This document shows, one piece after another, positions 44,943 through 54,962 of a stretch of DNA of 57,417 bases. The notes beneath the pieces are model-generated. The model did not search any database, had not been told where the DNA came from, and saw nothing but the letters and a program-made list of their open reading frames with translations. Made by a program: the position numbers and the translations under genes. Numbering within the stretch: the first letter of the stretch is position 1; every line of letters starts with the position of its first letter. Source of the DNA: Acidobacteriota bacterium (GTDB lineage: Bacteria > Acidobacteriota > Terriglobia > Acidiferrales > UBA7541); contig QHYR01000035.1 in the NCBI GenBank assembly GCA_003223315.1, forward strand, positions 1 through 57,417, in the 5' to 3' direction.

Positions 44943-47831
44943 ATGGAAACGCTGCACCATATAATCGATTCTAGAGAAGTCTCTCCAGGTAAGAGTTTTC
45001 TGAGGCGAATCGGCAAATACGAGATCCTCCGCGAGCTGGGTCGCGGCGCAATGGGTGTGGTCTATCTAGCGCGCGATCCGTCGATTGGCCGGCTCGTGGC
45101 AATCAAGACCATCACCTCAGCGGTTGTTTCAGACTCAGATCATCTTGATCGTTTCCGGCGCGAGGCTCAGGCGGCCGGCGGTCTGCACCACCCCAACATC
45201 GTGACCGTCTATGAGATGGGTACGGAGGACGGAGTGCCGTATCTGGTCATGGAATACCTGGACGGCGAAGGCCTGGATCGTTTGATTGAACGGCGCACGG
45301 CCATTCCGTTTCTCGAGCAATTCAGTTATATCGTTCAGCTGTGCCGCGCGCTGCAGCATGCGCACGAAAATCGTGTAGTTCACCGCGACGTCAAGCCCGC
45401 GAATATTGTGGTGAAGAGGGATGGAACGATTCGCGTAGTGGACTTTGGAATCGCGCGTCTGGTGGACACCACACGCACCCAAACTGGTGTGATGATGGGC
45501 ACGATCAGCTACATGTCTCCGCAACAGCTTAACGGCCAGCGAGCGGATGCGCGCTCCGACATCTACGCAACTGGCGTGGTCGCTTACGAGGTGATTGGAG
45601 GAAAAAGACCTTTCGCCGGCGAGAATCATGCCGCGCTGATTGTTGGCATCCTATCCCGCACCCCTGAGCCGCTGGCCCAGATCGCCCCAGGCTGCCCACC
45701 CGGCCTGATCGCGATTATCGAACGGGCGATGCACAAAGAGGATGTGCAGCGCTATCAGAGCATGGGCATGATGCTGGCCGAGCTCGAGCTAGTCTGGAAG
45801 CAAGAACAGGAACGCGGCGTCAATCAACTGATGGAGCAAGCGCGGAATCTTCTCGAAAACGAAAACTATTCGGAAGCGCGCAAGCAACTAGATCAAATCT
45901 TGCGGATCAACCGGGAAAGCGCGACCGCAGCGGTACTGCTGGAAGAACTTCGCTCCGCTCGCAACGGATTGGTGCTGCAAGAGGAAGTGGCTGAACTCAT
46001 CACGCGCGGGAGAAAATCGCTCGAGCAGAACCTCTTCAGTGACGCCATCGCCAACGCCAATTCCGCTCTCCACCTTGACCCAAAGTCCAAAAGCGCGCGC
46101 GATCTGCTGTCGGACGCGCGAAAGATCGAGGCCGCCGCAAATCGAGCGTCGGATGAACTTTTGGAGGCCACATTACAAAGATCAGCCAATGTCCGCGCGG
46201 CGAGTTCGCCTGAGAGTTCCGCAGAATTTGCCGAGGCTGGACCGGTCACGGCTACACACCGCAGCAGCCCCGTCCGCGCAGACTCCCGCACGGGATCACA
46301 GAGACGGATGTTTACCCGAACGATTGTGGCGCAGAAGCCTGCGAGCCAACGAAACAAGCTTGTTTTTGGATTCGCTGCCGTAATAATCGGTTCAGTATTG
46401 CTGGCCGCGCTCGTTTATGGATGGAGCTGGCGAAAGAATTCGACACTCTCTTTAGGCAACAGTTCGCCAATACCATTGAGGTCGAGCACGCCGGTACTCC
46501 CGAGTATTGAAGAGCAGCAGCACACCCTGATCGCGCAAGCACATCAGGCCGCGGATGCGAATGACTATTCGACGGCTCTGCAGAAGCTTGACCAGGCCCA
46601 ACAGCTCAAGGGTCCGCTCGATACATTGGTCGTGGATTTGCGCCATAAATTCGCAATTGAACAGCAGGACCTAGGCGCGCGCGATGTGGCACGCCAAGAA
46701 CGGGACCTGTGGACCCAAGGATCAAGAGCCCTGGCGCAAAATCGCTTCGACCAAGCCGAGCAAGCATTCAAACAGATACTCGCGCTCCCGGAAGGAGGCC
46801 GGCGCCGAGCGGAGGCGCAGCAGCAGCTCGATGAGGTGCTGCCTCGAAGACGGGAAGAAGAACAGGTCTTTGCGGAAGCACAGCAGCTTGCGGGGAAAGT
46901 TGATGCCGGCAGCTTGCAGCAAGCCGCAAAGCTATTCGACTCGGTAATCGCCGCGAACGGTCCGCGACATGATCAAGCGCGGCAGTTGCAGGCCGAGCTG
47001 CGAGACAAATTGACGCCAATCAACTCCAAAAGCCGCGCTGACCAGAGCGCAGCGGATGGCTCCGAGCGCACGCACTTCTCGCAGCTGGAAGACCAATTTC
47101 GCCAGGCACAACAGCGCGGTGACGATTCGAGCCGGCAACTGCTTCGCGATTTGCTGCCGCAATTCCGCTCCATCGCCGATGCGGGAGGTCCCCTGAGCAA
47201 TAGCGCGCGAAATTACACGGACAATCTCGTTCCCGCCGCGCTTAAGGACCTGGACTTGAGGGCCGCTAAGGCCAGCGATGCCGCGGACGCCGCGCGGTTT
47301 AATGATGCTACATCGCACTTTCGGCGAGCGGTTGACGCACATGATGCGACCGCCCTGCGTTCCGCGGTGTTACAGGAATTTCAGGCTATCGCTACCGCGG
47401 GCGGTCCTAGAGCGGCCGAGGCCAACCGCTACGTGTCTTCGCTAATTCCCGCCGCGATCCACGATGCGATGCCCTGGCCGGTAATTGGGTGCCCAGCGAG
47501 CGCTCTGGGGCTCAGCCCGACCATCAAACCGGGTGATCTGGTTGCCTGCGGGATGCTGGATAGCCCGAAGTTGAAGTGGGTTCAATTTGCTTGGCCGGAA
47601 TTTCCGGCTGGCGCAAGCGCAGCCGGGCAGTCTTCCGGTCTGGCGATGCTGTCCATAGCCGTGGATGAAGATGGAAACGTAACGGATGTGCGGCCGCGCG
47701 GGATTAAGGATTCTTATGGGTTTGTCGAAGCTGCCGTCTTAGCTGCCCGCCGCTGGAAAACAAATCCTCCGCGCGCTCAGGGCAAAAGCGTGAAAACATC
47801 GTTCGCTGTGGACGTTTCCTTCACGCCCTGA
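44943..47831 (+). CDS. Transmembrane Ser/Thr protein kinase with TPR-like repeats and C-terminal TonB-family domain
   Basis: IGKYEILRELGRGAMGVVYLARD, VAIKTITSAV, HRDVKPANIVV, DFGIARL; TM KLVFGFAAVIIGSVLLAALVYGWSW; C-term GLAMLSIAVDEDGNVTDVRPRGIKDSYGFVEAAVLAARRWKTNPPRAQGKSVKTSFAVDVSF. Preferred start 44943 (ORF track gives 44835). Confidence 0.9.
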   Translation: METLHHIIDSREVSPGKSFLRRIGKYEILRELGRGAMGVVYLARDPSIGRLVAIKTITSAVVSDSDHLDRFRREAQAAGGLHHPNIVTVYEMGTEDGVPYLVMEYLDGEGLDRLIERRTAIPFLEQFSYIVQLCRALQHAHENRVVHRDVKPANIVVKRDGTIRVVDFGIARLVDTTRTQTGVMMGTISYMSPQQLNGQRADARSDIYATGVVAYEVIGGKRPFAGENHAALIVGILSRTPEPLAQIAPGCPPGLIAIIERAMHKEDVQRYQSMGMMLAELELVWKQEQERGVNQLMEQARNLLENENYSEARKQLDQILRINRESATAAVLLEELRSARNGLVLQEEVAELITRGRKSLEQNLFSDAIANANSALHLDPKSKSARDLLSDARKIEAAANRASDELLEATLQRSANVRAASSPESSAEFAEAGPVTATHRSSPVRADSRTGSQRRMFTRTIVAQKPASQRNKLVFGFAAVIIGSVLLAALVYGWSWRKNSTLSLGNSSPIPLRSSTPVLPSIEEQQHTLIAQAHQAADANDYSTALQKLDQAQQLKGPLDTLVVDLRHKFAIEQQDLGARDVARQERDLWTQGSRALAQNRFDQAEQAFKQILALPEGGRRRAEAQQQLDEVLPRRREEEQVFAEAQQLAGKVDAGSLQQAAKLFDSVIAANGPRHDQARQLQAELRDKLTPINSKSRADQSAADGSERTHFSQLEDQFRQAQQRGDDSSRQLLRDLLPQFRSIADAGGPLSNSARNYTDNLVPAALKDLDLRAAKASDAADAARFNDATSHFRRAVDAHDATALRSAVLQEFQAIATAGGPRAAEANRYVSSLIPAAIHDAMPWPVIGCPASALGLSPTIKPGDLVACGMLDSPKLKWVQFAWPEFPAGASAAGQSSGLAMLSIAVDEDGNVTDVRPRGIKDSYGFVEAAVLAARRWKTNPPRAQGKSVKTSFAVDVSFTP

Positions 47832-47865
47832 CGTGATTTAGCCTTCGACGGCCAGAAATCTCCGC

Positions 47866-50800
47866 CTAAAAGGTGAATCTAAGCGCCGCTTGCAGCCGGC
47901 GGCTGCTGGTATTCATGTAGTTTGTGCTCAGGAAGAGAGCGCCGGCTGCCGGATCAAACGCGTCCAGAGAATTTTCCGGAATCAGGCCGCTCACACGCGA
48001 GGGTGTCGGCGAGGACGCACTGCCGCCGCCGAACGCGAGCGCCGGCACCGCCTGAGCTGCAGCGCTAAACACATTGCCGATAGGAACTCCGGGATTGGCT
48101 TTGTTCAGCAGGTCATAAGCCTCTAAACGGAACTGCAGCACCGCTCGTTCGCCTAACTTAAAGTCTTTGATGACGGAAAGATCCAGGTTGATGATGTGCG
48201 GCCCGACGAGGATATTGCGTCCAGCGTTTCCAGCCACAAACGTTTCATTGGTGTTGCCCATGGGGACCGTGAATGGCTGGGAGGCGGTAACCCCGAGCGG
48301 GTTCTGGACAAAGTGAGCGGTTGCCGGGTCAATAGGATTACCAGCCAGATCTTTGTACCCTTTGGAGACGTTGATGCAGCTCGGATCCCTAATTATAGCC
48401 ACGGAATTGAGCGGAGCTGCCGGATTGCCAATGCTCGGGCGATCGTTAGTCAAGATGCCGTCGCCGTTGGCGTCAATGCACGCGGCATAGCTGTTCAGTG
48501 GGCTGAAAGGCTGGCCGCTCTGGCCAGACAAAATACCGCCAAGAATCCAGCCGCCAAGCACGGCCTGCCGCGCACCCGAGGACGGACCAGGCAGCGACCA
48601 CAGGGCGCTGAGGGAACCGCGATGCCGTCGGTCAAAGGATGAATTACCGCGTTCTCCGGCGTGAGCATTGGTGGAATCTTGGGCGAAAGGCGTACTGATC
48701 TCCACAAAGCCTGCTTCCTGACGAACTTGTTTGAAGCCGCGGACGCGGCGCAGCTCCGGACCAAAAATTTCGCTAGAGGTGTCAATCATGTGGCTCAATG
48801 TATACGAACCCGTAAAGGCCAGACCGCGAAAAAATCCAGGACGAGTGTAACGCTTGGTAGCCGAGACCTGCAGGCTGTGATAGCTCGAACGGGCACCGCT
48901 GTTGACAACAGTGATTTCTTGATGATTGGGATCGAGACGAGGTTTGGCCACCGCGCAGGGACCCGGCTGAGCCACGCAAATGTTTTCGATTCGCCACCCC
49001 TGTCGCGGATTAACATCCAACCGTTCGTAAAGCCTTGTGCTCTCGTTCCCGGTGTAGGTCACTTGGAAGAGAAAATCCCTGCCAATCTGACGCGCAAGGC
49101 TAAGACCGAAATTCTGCGCCAGCGGCTGGCGGAGGTTCGGAGAAATGCCCACCTGGTTGGTGCAATCTGCATAGGTGGGACCCGAACCATTTGTGGGCAC
49201 TAAGCCATCACAATTGTTGAAATGAGTCAGAACATCGCTCGGATTGAAGGGCGGCTGCGGATACACGTTTGTGGGTTGACCAGCAACGAAGGGTGAAATC
49301 TGGCCGGACTGCCAAGCTGCGAGCGGAATATTGAAAGGTGTCGAGTTGTAATAAATGCCGTAACCGCCGCGCAAGGCCATTCGTTGGCCGAGGCTTAAGG
49401 CAAACCCCGCACGCGGGCCGAAATCCATGTTATCTGGTTCGATTTTTGAACCAAAGCTTGGATTAAGCTCGGCAATGCGGTTGGCCGGCTGCCCGAAATT
49501 TTCGTAGCGTAGCCCGATGGTGAAAGTCAGCCATGGTTTTGCACGAATATCGTCTTGCACAAAATAGAAGTGGCTGAACAGTCGAATCGGAAGTACCTCG
49601 CCGCCTTGGCCTCCAAAATTGGGAAATGTTTGAAACGCAAACAAACGGTCATTGTCGACGAAAGATTGAAAACCCGGCTTTCCAGCCGAGCCGAAATAAA
49701 AGTACTCGCCGAGGTCGCCGTTGATGTCGCTAATGCCGCTGAGCGTTTGCACTAGATTCACGCCAAATTTCACGCTGTGGCGTCCAGCGGATATCGAGAA
49801 GTTGTCTTGCAACTGATAGAGGTTGCTTCGGATTTGTCTCGGTCGGGAATCAAGACCCAAGGTGAAAACACTTCCCGCCGCCGGGAAGTCGGACAGGAAT
49901 GGGTTCGTGGCCCCAGTGGTGCTTCCCGGGGCTGTGCCCAACGCAAAATCGTCGAGCACGGTGATGGCCGGCAGCGTTTCTCTCGAAGACTCGCTTTGAT
50001 TCAAGGCTCCAGCCTGGGACGCAATGCGGCTGTAGGAAAGGCGCAGCTCGTGGAGCGCATGAGGCCAGGCATGAGTCCAAAATGCTCCAACATTTTGAGT
50101 GCGTTGCGCCAGAACGTCATTGAAGCCAGGCAGCAGTCCGGCATCGAAGAAAGCCACCTCCACGGGCGAAGCGCCGACGCTGCGAGGGGTCCGGACGTCG
50201 TCCAACAAGTAGCGCGCAGAGAAATCGTCTTTCTGGCTGAGCCGACGATCCAAGCGGAGAGACAGCTGCTGGTCGTGCAAGTCAAAGGCCCCGGCATTGG
50301 GCACCAGATACGTGCCGAAACTAACATTCTGAAGATTGAGCGGGACACTTCCCGTCGTGCACGGATTGCTGGCGGGAAGGCCTGGAATAAACCCGACGCA
50401 AGGCGCCGAGCTGACGGGAAGTGAACTCACTGTCGGGTTGTCAAGATACGCCAAGAGCGTTCTCGTTGGGGTCATGCGTGATAGCGTATTCAGGCCACCC
50501 ACTGTGGGCAGAGTGGCGATCTGGGGGTACAAGGCAGTCAGATCATTATGCATTCGGTCGTTTTGGTAGGATCCGAAGAACCACGTCGAGTCCCGCCGAA
50601 TCGGGCCGCCAAGGCTCATTCCAAGAACGTTCTCATTCAAGGGTACAGGAGCTGCCAGGCCGGCTGCGCGTTCCGTGAGGCTGGTGGCGTTGAGCGCGTC
50701 GCGCTGTGCAAACCAGAAAGCGCTGCCATGCCATTCATTGCCCCCGCGCTGGGTAATGATGTTAACGACTCCGCCGGAATGGCGGCCAAACTCGGCTTTG

Positions 50801-51498
50801 TACAGGCTGGTCAGAATGCGATATTCAGCGACAAGGTCGGTGTTGGTGAATTGCGTGGCAGCGCCGCCGAATAACGGTTCATTGTTGTCCACGGAATCGA
50901 TGACGAAATTGACGTCGCGGCCCCGCGAGCCATTTACCGCAAAAGGCACCAGTGTGCTGGCAAAACTGAAAGTGCGCGAGCTGATCACGCTGGGAGCCAA
51001 GAGGGCCAGATTGTTTACGTCACGCGTCAGAATGGGAAGCTCTCTGATTTGTCTTCCCTCGAACTCGCTGCTTTGCGCGGGTGTGTCTGTTTCCGTCAGG
51101 TCAGTGACGGCAGCATTCACTTCCACTTTTTCGCTTCCCACTTGGGAAACGCTAAGGGTCACGTCCTCGAGATGCACGCCTTCCGCGACCCCAACGCGCA
51201 CGCCGGGAACCTTTGCGGAGTTGAAACCTGCGGCGAGAATAGTTAGATCGTACAGCCCTGGCGGGATCTCCGAGGCCTGGTAGCGTCCTTCATCGTCCGT
51301 ACTAATCGCGCGGATCTGTCCGGTCGACGTGTTGACGACTTGAATGAGCGCGGCGGGTACGGCATCGCCCCGCGGATCGTGAACTTGCCCGATAATGCCG
51401 CCTCCCACACTCTGGGCGCTGCTGCTTCCGGAACCAAAGACACTCAGCCAGAAAATTAGCAGTAGTCGTCGACGCATGGCATGCCCCCTCGAAACCAC
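47866..51498 (-). CDS. TonB-dependent receptor, Oar-like, N-terminal carboxypeptidase-regulatory-like domain
   Basis: 1210 aa; GGGIIGQVHDPRGDAVPAALIQVVNTSTGQIRAISTDDEGRYQASEIPPGLYDLTI, FVIDSVDNNEPLFGGAATQFTNTDLVAEYRILTSLYKAEFGRHSGGVVNIITQRG, C-terminal RRLQAALRFTF. Confidence 0.93.
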   Translation of the reverse strand: MVSRGHAMRRRLLLIFWLSVFGSGSSSAQSVGGGIIGQVHDPRGDAVPAALIQVVNTSTGQIRAISTDDEGRYQASEIPPGLYDLTILAAGFNSAKVPGVRVGVAEGVHLEDVTLSVSQVGSEKVEVNAAVTDLTETDTPAQSSEFEGRQIRELPILTRDVNNLALLAPSVISSRTFSFASTLVPFAVNGSRGRDVNFVIDSVDNNEPLFGGAATQFTNTDLVAEYRILTSLYKAEFGRHSGGVVNIITQRGGNEWHGSAFWFAQRDALNATSLTERAAGLAAPVPLNENVLGMSLGGPIRRDSTWFFGSYQNDRMHNDLTALYPQIATLPTVGGLNTLSRMTPTRTLLAYLDNPTVSSLPVSSAPCVGFIPGLPASNPCTTGSVPLNLQNVSFGTYLVPNAGAFDLHDQQLSLRLDRRLSQKDDFSARYLLDDVRTPRSVGASPVEVAFFDAGLLPGFNDVLAQRTQNVGAFWTHAWPHALHELRLSYSRIASQAGALNQSESSRETLPAITVLDDFALGTAPGSTTGATNPFLSDFPAAGSVFTLGLDSRPRQIRSNLYQLQDNFSISAGRHSVKFGVNLVQTLSGISDINGDLGEYFYFGSAGKPGFQSFVDNDRLFAFQTFPNFGGQGGEVLPIRLFSHFYFVQDDIRAKPWLTFTIGLRYENFGQPANRIAELNPSFGSKIEPDNMDFGPRAGFALSLGQRMALRGGYGIYYNSTPFNIPLAAWQSGQISPFVAGQPTNVYPQPPFNPSDVLTHFNNCDGLVPTNGSGPTYADCTNQVGISPNLRQPLAQNFGLSLARQIGRDFLFQVTYTGNESTRLYERLDVNPRQGWRIENICVAQPGPCAVAKPRLDPNHQEITVVNSGARSSYHSLQVSATKRYTRPGFFRGLAFTGSYTLSHMIDTSSEIFGPELRRVRGFKQVRQEAGFVEISTPFAQDSTNAHAGERGNSSFDRRHRGSLSALWSLPGPSSGARQAVLGGWILGGILSGQSGQPFSPLNSYAACIDANGDGILTNDRPSIGNPAAPLNSVAIIRDPSCINVSKGYKDLAGNPIDPATAHFVQNPLGVTASQPFTVPMGNTNETFVAGNAGRNILVGPHIINLDLSVIKDFKLGERAVLQFRLEAYDLLNKANPGVPIGNVFSAAAQAVPALAFGGGSASSPTPSRVSGLIPENSLDAFDPAAGALFLSTNYMNTSSRRLQAALRFTF

Positions 51499-51572
51499 CG
51501 TGTGGGATTTCTATAGATTCGGAAACTTAGCCTGAGAATAATGGAGAAACTGTTCTGGCTGCATGTTTGTCG

Positions 51573-51597
51573 CGCATTAGCTAATAGCGCTAATGCG
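51573..51597. promoter_or_regulatory. Palindromic operator-like element upstream of the TonB-dependent receptor gene
   Basis: CGCATTAGC-TAATAGC-GCTAATGCG, 9-bp perfect arms, 75-100 bp upstream of the 51498 start. Confidence 0.4.
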
Positions 51598-51895
51598 TCG
51601 GCGGCAACTGCGAACGCTGGGCCGGAAATCACTAGATCGAAATGTTAAAAAGCCGGGGGTGAGCTGCGGAGACGGCACGCGGTTCACCTCTGCGCTTTAC
51701 GTTCAAGCGCAGCCTTCGCCCACTGCTCGGCTTCGTTTAGTGGTAAGACGGCGTCTGGGCAATGCCATAGCGGCGGAATGTGTCAATAAGTCTATGGCAG
51801 TGCCAAACGGATGAGGCGCCACTGGACCGAAGTACAGGTTACGCTTAGGCCGCTGCAGAAGCCGCGGCAGATCGACGTCTGCGACACTGGAGAGG

Positions 51896-52966
51896 ATGTC
51901 GCGACGACTCTGGATGAGAAGCTTGTGGCTGCTGGGCGCCTGTGTCGCGTTGGCCCAGGTCAGGATGCCAGCACAGGAGAGCGCATTTGTGCCTCGGCCG
52001 CTAACGCTGCGAGAAGGCGAGATCATTGTCAACGCCGTTTGGGAGCGCGAGCGGCAAACGGACAGACGGCCGGACTGTTCGCATCTGGTCCACGAAGTGT
52101 ACACGCTCGCTGGCTATGCTTATCCGTACGCCGATTCCTTTGACCTCTATGCTGGAGTGCATAGTTTTGTTCGGGTAGCAAAGCCACAACCCGGTGATCT
52201 GGTCGTTTGGCGGGGGCATGTGGGCATCGTGGTGAACCCTGCAGAACGCTCCTTTTACAGCTCAGTTACCTCGGGCCTGCGCACAGAGATCTACGATGCT
52301 CCGCAGTGGCGAAAGCGAGGCGCTGCCCGGTTCTATCGTTATGCGGCTGGGACACGCGGCAATCTCACTGCGGCGAATGAGCGACTGCCACGAATTACGA
52401 AGGAGCCGGCGCGAGTCATAACCGCACCAGCGGCAACGACAGTGGTCCCCGATCTGGAATTAGCCTCAAGCGGACCGCAGTTGGAGATTCCGTCCAGTAT
52501 CCGAGTGGCTGCTTCGCGGGATAGACCTACAGAAGCGGAAATCGCTGGAGCAGTCTCCGAGCTGAATAACGGAACCGGTAACATCCTGCGAGAGGAGGAC
52601 CTTTCCAGGCTAGACCGTAAGGTGATCGTCTACAGCAGCCTCAGCGTTGATCGTACCGAATTTAAGGGAAACCGAGGTTCGGCGCAGGCGCGAATCAAAT
52701 CGCAGGTGATTTTGCTAGCGGAAAGCATCGAGCGAAAGCCGCACTACGAAAAGTTTCGATGGGAACTTCGGCGGGTGAACGGCGGTTGGGAAGTGCTCGT
52801 ACCGAAGGACCGCGTCTATGTGCCCCGCGATGTCGCCGTTCGCATGCTAGCCGCACGACTTGCATCGCTGGCGCAAGATTCAGGAGTTTCTGGTTCGGAT
52901 TCTTCCCTCCGTCAACAGGCCCAAATCGTCCGCGCTCTGAGCGCACTATTCGAAGAGGGTCCCTAG
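51896..52966 (+). CDS. NlpC/P60-like cell-wall peptidase with variable C-terminus
   Basis: PDCSHLVHEVYTLAGY (catalytic Cys context), AKPQPGDLVVWRGHVGIVV (His motif). Confidence 0.75.
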   Translation: MSRRLWMRSLWLLGACVALAQVRMPAQESAFVPRPLTLREGEIIVNAVWERERQTDRRPDCSHLVHEVYTLAGYAYPYADSFDLYAGVHSFVRVAKPQPGDLVVWRGHVGIVVNPAERSFYSSVTSGLRTEIYDAPQWRKRGAARFYRYAAGTRGNLTAANERLPRITKEPARVITAPAATTVVPDLELASSGPQLEIPSSIRVAASRDRPTEAEIAGAVSELNNGTGNILREEDLSRLDRKVIVYSSLSVDRTEFKGNRGSAQARIKSQVILLAESIERKPHYEKFRWELRRVNGGWEVLVPKDRVYVPRDVAVRMLAARLASLAQDSGVSGSDSSLRQQAQIVRALSALFEEGP

Positions 52967-53054
52967 GCAGCGGTTTGCCGTTTCTCGGGAGTTGCGCAAA
53001 CCTAGCTTGTCTCTGCGGATTCGGCCTGCTAGCGCGAGAAGTGCCAACCTGCAC

Positions 53055-54008
53055 CTACACCAGTGTATTGCTGAGCGTCCCAACCTGCTCAACCCACACG
53101 CGCACCACATCGCCCGACTTCAGGAATTCTTTCCTCGCCAAGCCTACGCCCGCCGGCGTTCCCGTAAGAATCAAATCCCCCGGATGAAGTGTGAGCCGGG
53201 TGGAAAGATGGGCGATCTGCTCAGCGAGAGAGAAGATCATTTTGCTTGTGTGAGAATCCTGCTTGAGCACACCGTTCACCCACAGCTTAATACCCAGGCG
53301 CTGCGGGTCGGGAATTTCTTTCGCGGGAACGATCCAGGGACCCAAGGGGCAAGCGCCATCGAAACTTTTCTGGCTAATCCAATCGTACCGGAACGGCGAA
53401 CTTTCCGGAACGTTCGGCCGCACAGTGAAATCGCGCGCAGAGAGATCATTGGCGACTGTGTAGCCGGCAACATAGGCAAGGGCGCTTTCCACCGGAACAT
53501 TCTTTGCGGCGCGGCCGATGAACGCCGCCATTTCCGCCTCCCAATCAAGCATTTCGGCGCACGCAGGCAGGGGAATGCGGGCATCCGTCTGCACAACCGT
53601 GCGAGAAGCCTTGATAAAGTGCCACGGCGTGAGCCCCGCCTTACGGGGATCCGGCTCTGCTTTCAGATTGAAAACCCGGGCCATCTCACTCAGGTGATCG
53701 GAATAATTGGCGCCCGCGCAGAAGATAGTTGGGGGGTAAAGAACCGGCGCGAGCAGCCGGACTTTTGCGAGGGGAGAGCTTGGTGTGGCGCCGCTTCCCA
53801 TCGTTGCAACGGCCCTCTCAATTAGCGCCTCTGCTTCCGCCCAATCATCCAGCACGCCCAGCATCGTGGCATAGGATGGTTTGTCGGTGAGTTCAGCCAA
53901 ATCGAAAACAGAGTCATGGAAGACGGCGCCGGCGCGGGGTCCCTGCACCGTTTTGTAAGTCACGAGTTTGTAGTGGGTAGTGTTCCGCTCATGGTCCGCC
54001 ATTTGCAA
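53055..54008 (-). CDS. Fumarylacetoacetate hydrolase family protein
   Basis: APVLYPPTIFCAGANYSDHLSEM, WEAEMAAFIGRAAKNVP, GYTVANDLSARDF, GDLILTGTPAGVG. Confidence 0.93.
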   Translation of the reverse strand: MQMADHERNTTHYKLVTYKTVQGPRAGAVFHDSVFDLAELTDKPSYATMLGVLDDWAEAEALIERAVATMGSGATPSSPLAKVRLLAPVLYPPTIFCAGANYSDHLSEMARVFNLKAEPDPRKAGLTPWHFIKASRTVVQTDARIPLPACAEMLDWEAEMAAFIGRAAKNVPVESALAYVAGYTVANDLSARDFTVRPNVPESSPFRYDWISQKSFDGACPLGPWIVPAKEIPDPQRLGIKLWVNGVLKQDSHTSKMIFSLAEQIAHLSTRLTLHPGDLILTGTPAGVGLARKEFLKSGDVVRVWVEQVGTLSNTLV

Positions 54009-54065
54009 TCCTCATCGGCCCTTTTTGTCTGCGCTGTTTCTTCAGCCGCCGCAGTACGCGCGGAC

Positions 54066-54950
54066 TTACTTGTACATCTCGTCAGTCGGCATGATGCCCC
54101 ACAGATTGGCGGCGTCCGGGTCCTTGGCCCACACTTTCGGACGTTGCGGATTGTCGCGATGCCATGGCCGCGGCTCGAAATAGCCGAGCTCCTCGTTCAT
54201 GCGGTCAAGCTCGGCGAAGAGCTCAGTGATCAGGCCGGCCGGACTGCGATGATAGGTGAATAGGTTGTGGCCGATGCCGTGCCGGCCGGGTCCCCAAATG
54301 AGCTTGTAGCCGTTGACGCTGAGGAAATCGCACGCCGTCTGCATGTGGCCCCAGTCGCGCAACTCGAACGCGGTGTGGAAGTGACGGTTCGAACCCGTCT
54401 CCACCAGATTGATGGTGTGATGGTCTGGCCCGCAGCGCAAGAACGAGAAGAAGTCGCCCATCCAGTCAGATTCGCGAAAACCGAGAACGTCGCAATAGAA
54501 TTTTGTCGTGTGCTTGACGTCGGTGACGTGGAACGCTACGTGGCCGAGCTTGTGCGGCACGATGCCCTTGGCCTGAAATTTCTGGTGCGAGAAGTCGGCG
54601 CGCTGGAATACCTCGATCACCGTGCCCTTCGGGTCCTCGAAGGTCAGTAGCTCCGAGATCGAGGGCTCCGGACCCTTGTTGCGCTGTGTCTTGATGCCGT
54701 GGCCCCGCACCTGCTTCTCGAATGCGTCGAGATCATCGCCCTCGCCGATTTGGAAGGCAACGCGCACGCACTGCGCCTGTGAGCCTTTGCGCAAGACGAC
54801 GGAATGATGATCGACTGTGTTGGCGAGAAACGTGGCGTCCTTTTCCTTGCCGACCAGCGTCATGCCGAGGACGTTGGTGTAGTAGTCGGTCTGCTGTTCC
54901 ACGTCCGGCACTTCATAGCTGGCGTGGGCGATCTTGCGCACACGGATCAT
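54066..54950 (-). CDS. VOC-family extradiol (catechol-type) dioxygenase
   Basis: Two VOC repeats; LGHVAFHVTDVKHTTKFYCDVLGFRESDW, HFHTAFELRDWGHM, GLITELFAELDRM (H-H-E metal-ligand pattern). Confidence 0.88.
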   Translation of the reverse strand: MIRVRKIAHASYEVPDVEQQTDYYTNVLGMTLVGKEKDATFLANTVDHHSVVLRKGSQAQCVRVAFQIGEGDDLDAFEKQVRGHGIKTQRNKGPEPSISELLTFEDPKGTVIEVFQRADFSHQKFQAKGIVPHKLGHVAFHVTDVKHTTKFYCDVLGFRESDWMGDFFSFLRCGPDHHTINLVETGSNRHFHTAFELRDWGHMQTACDFLSVNGYKLIWGPGRHGIGHNLFTYHRSPAGLITELFAELDRMNEELGYFEPRPWHRDNPQRPKVWAKDPDAANLWGIMPTDEMYK

Positions 54951-54962
54951 GCGAATTCTCCT

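Noticed and set aside
49777-50424. 215-aa and other plus-strand ORFs inside the Oar-like receptor region (48196-48642, 50675-51283)
   Set aside because: Antisense to the receptor CDS; no motifs.
51760-51803. Imperfect 12-bp inverted repeat (CAATGCCATAG / CTATGGCAGTG) upstream of the NlpC/P60-like gene
   Set aside because: One mismatch and a ~21-nt loop with no U-tract; could be chance or a weak hairpin.
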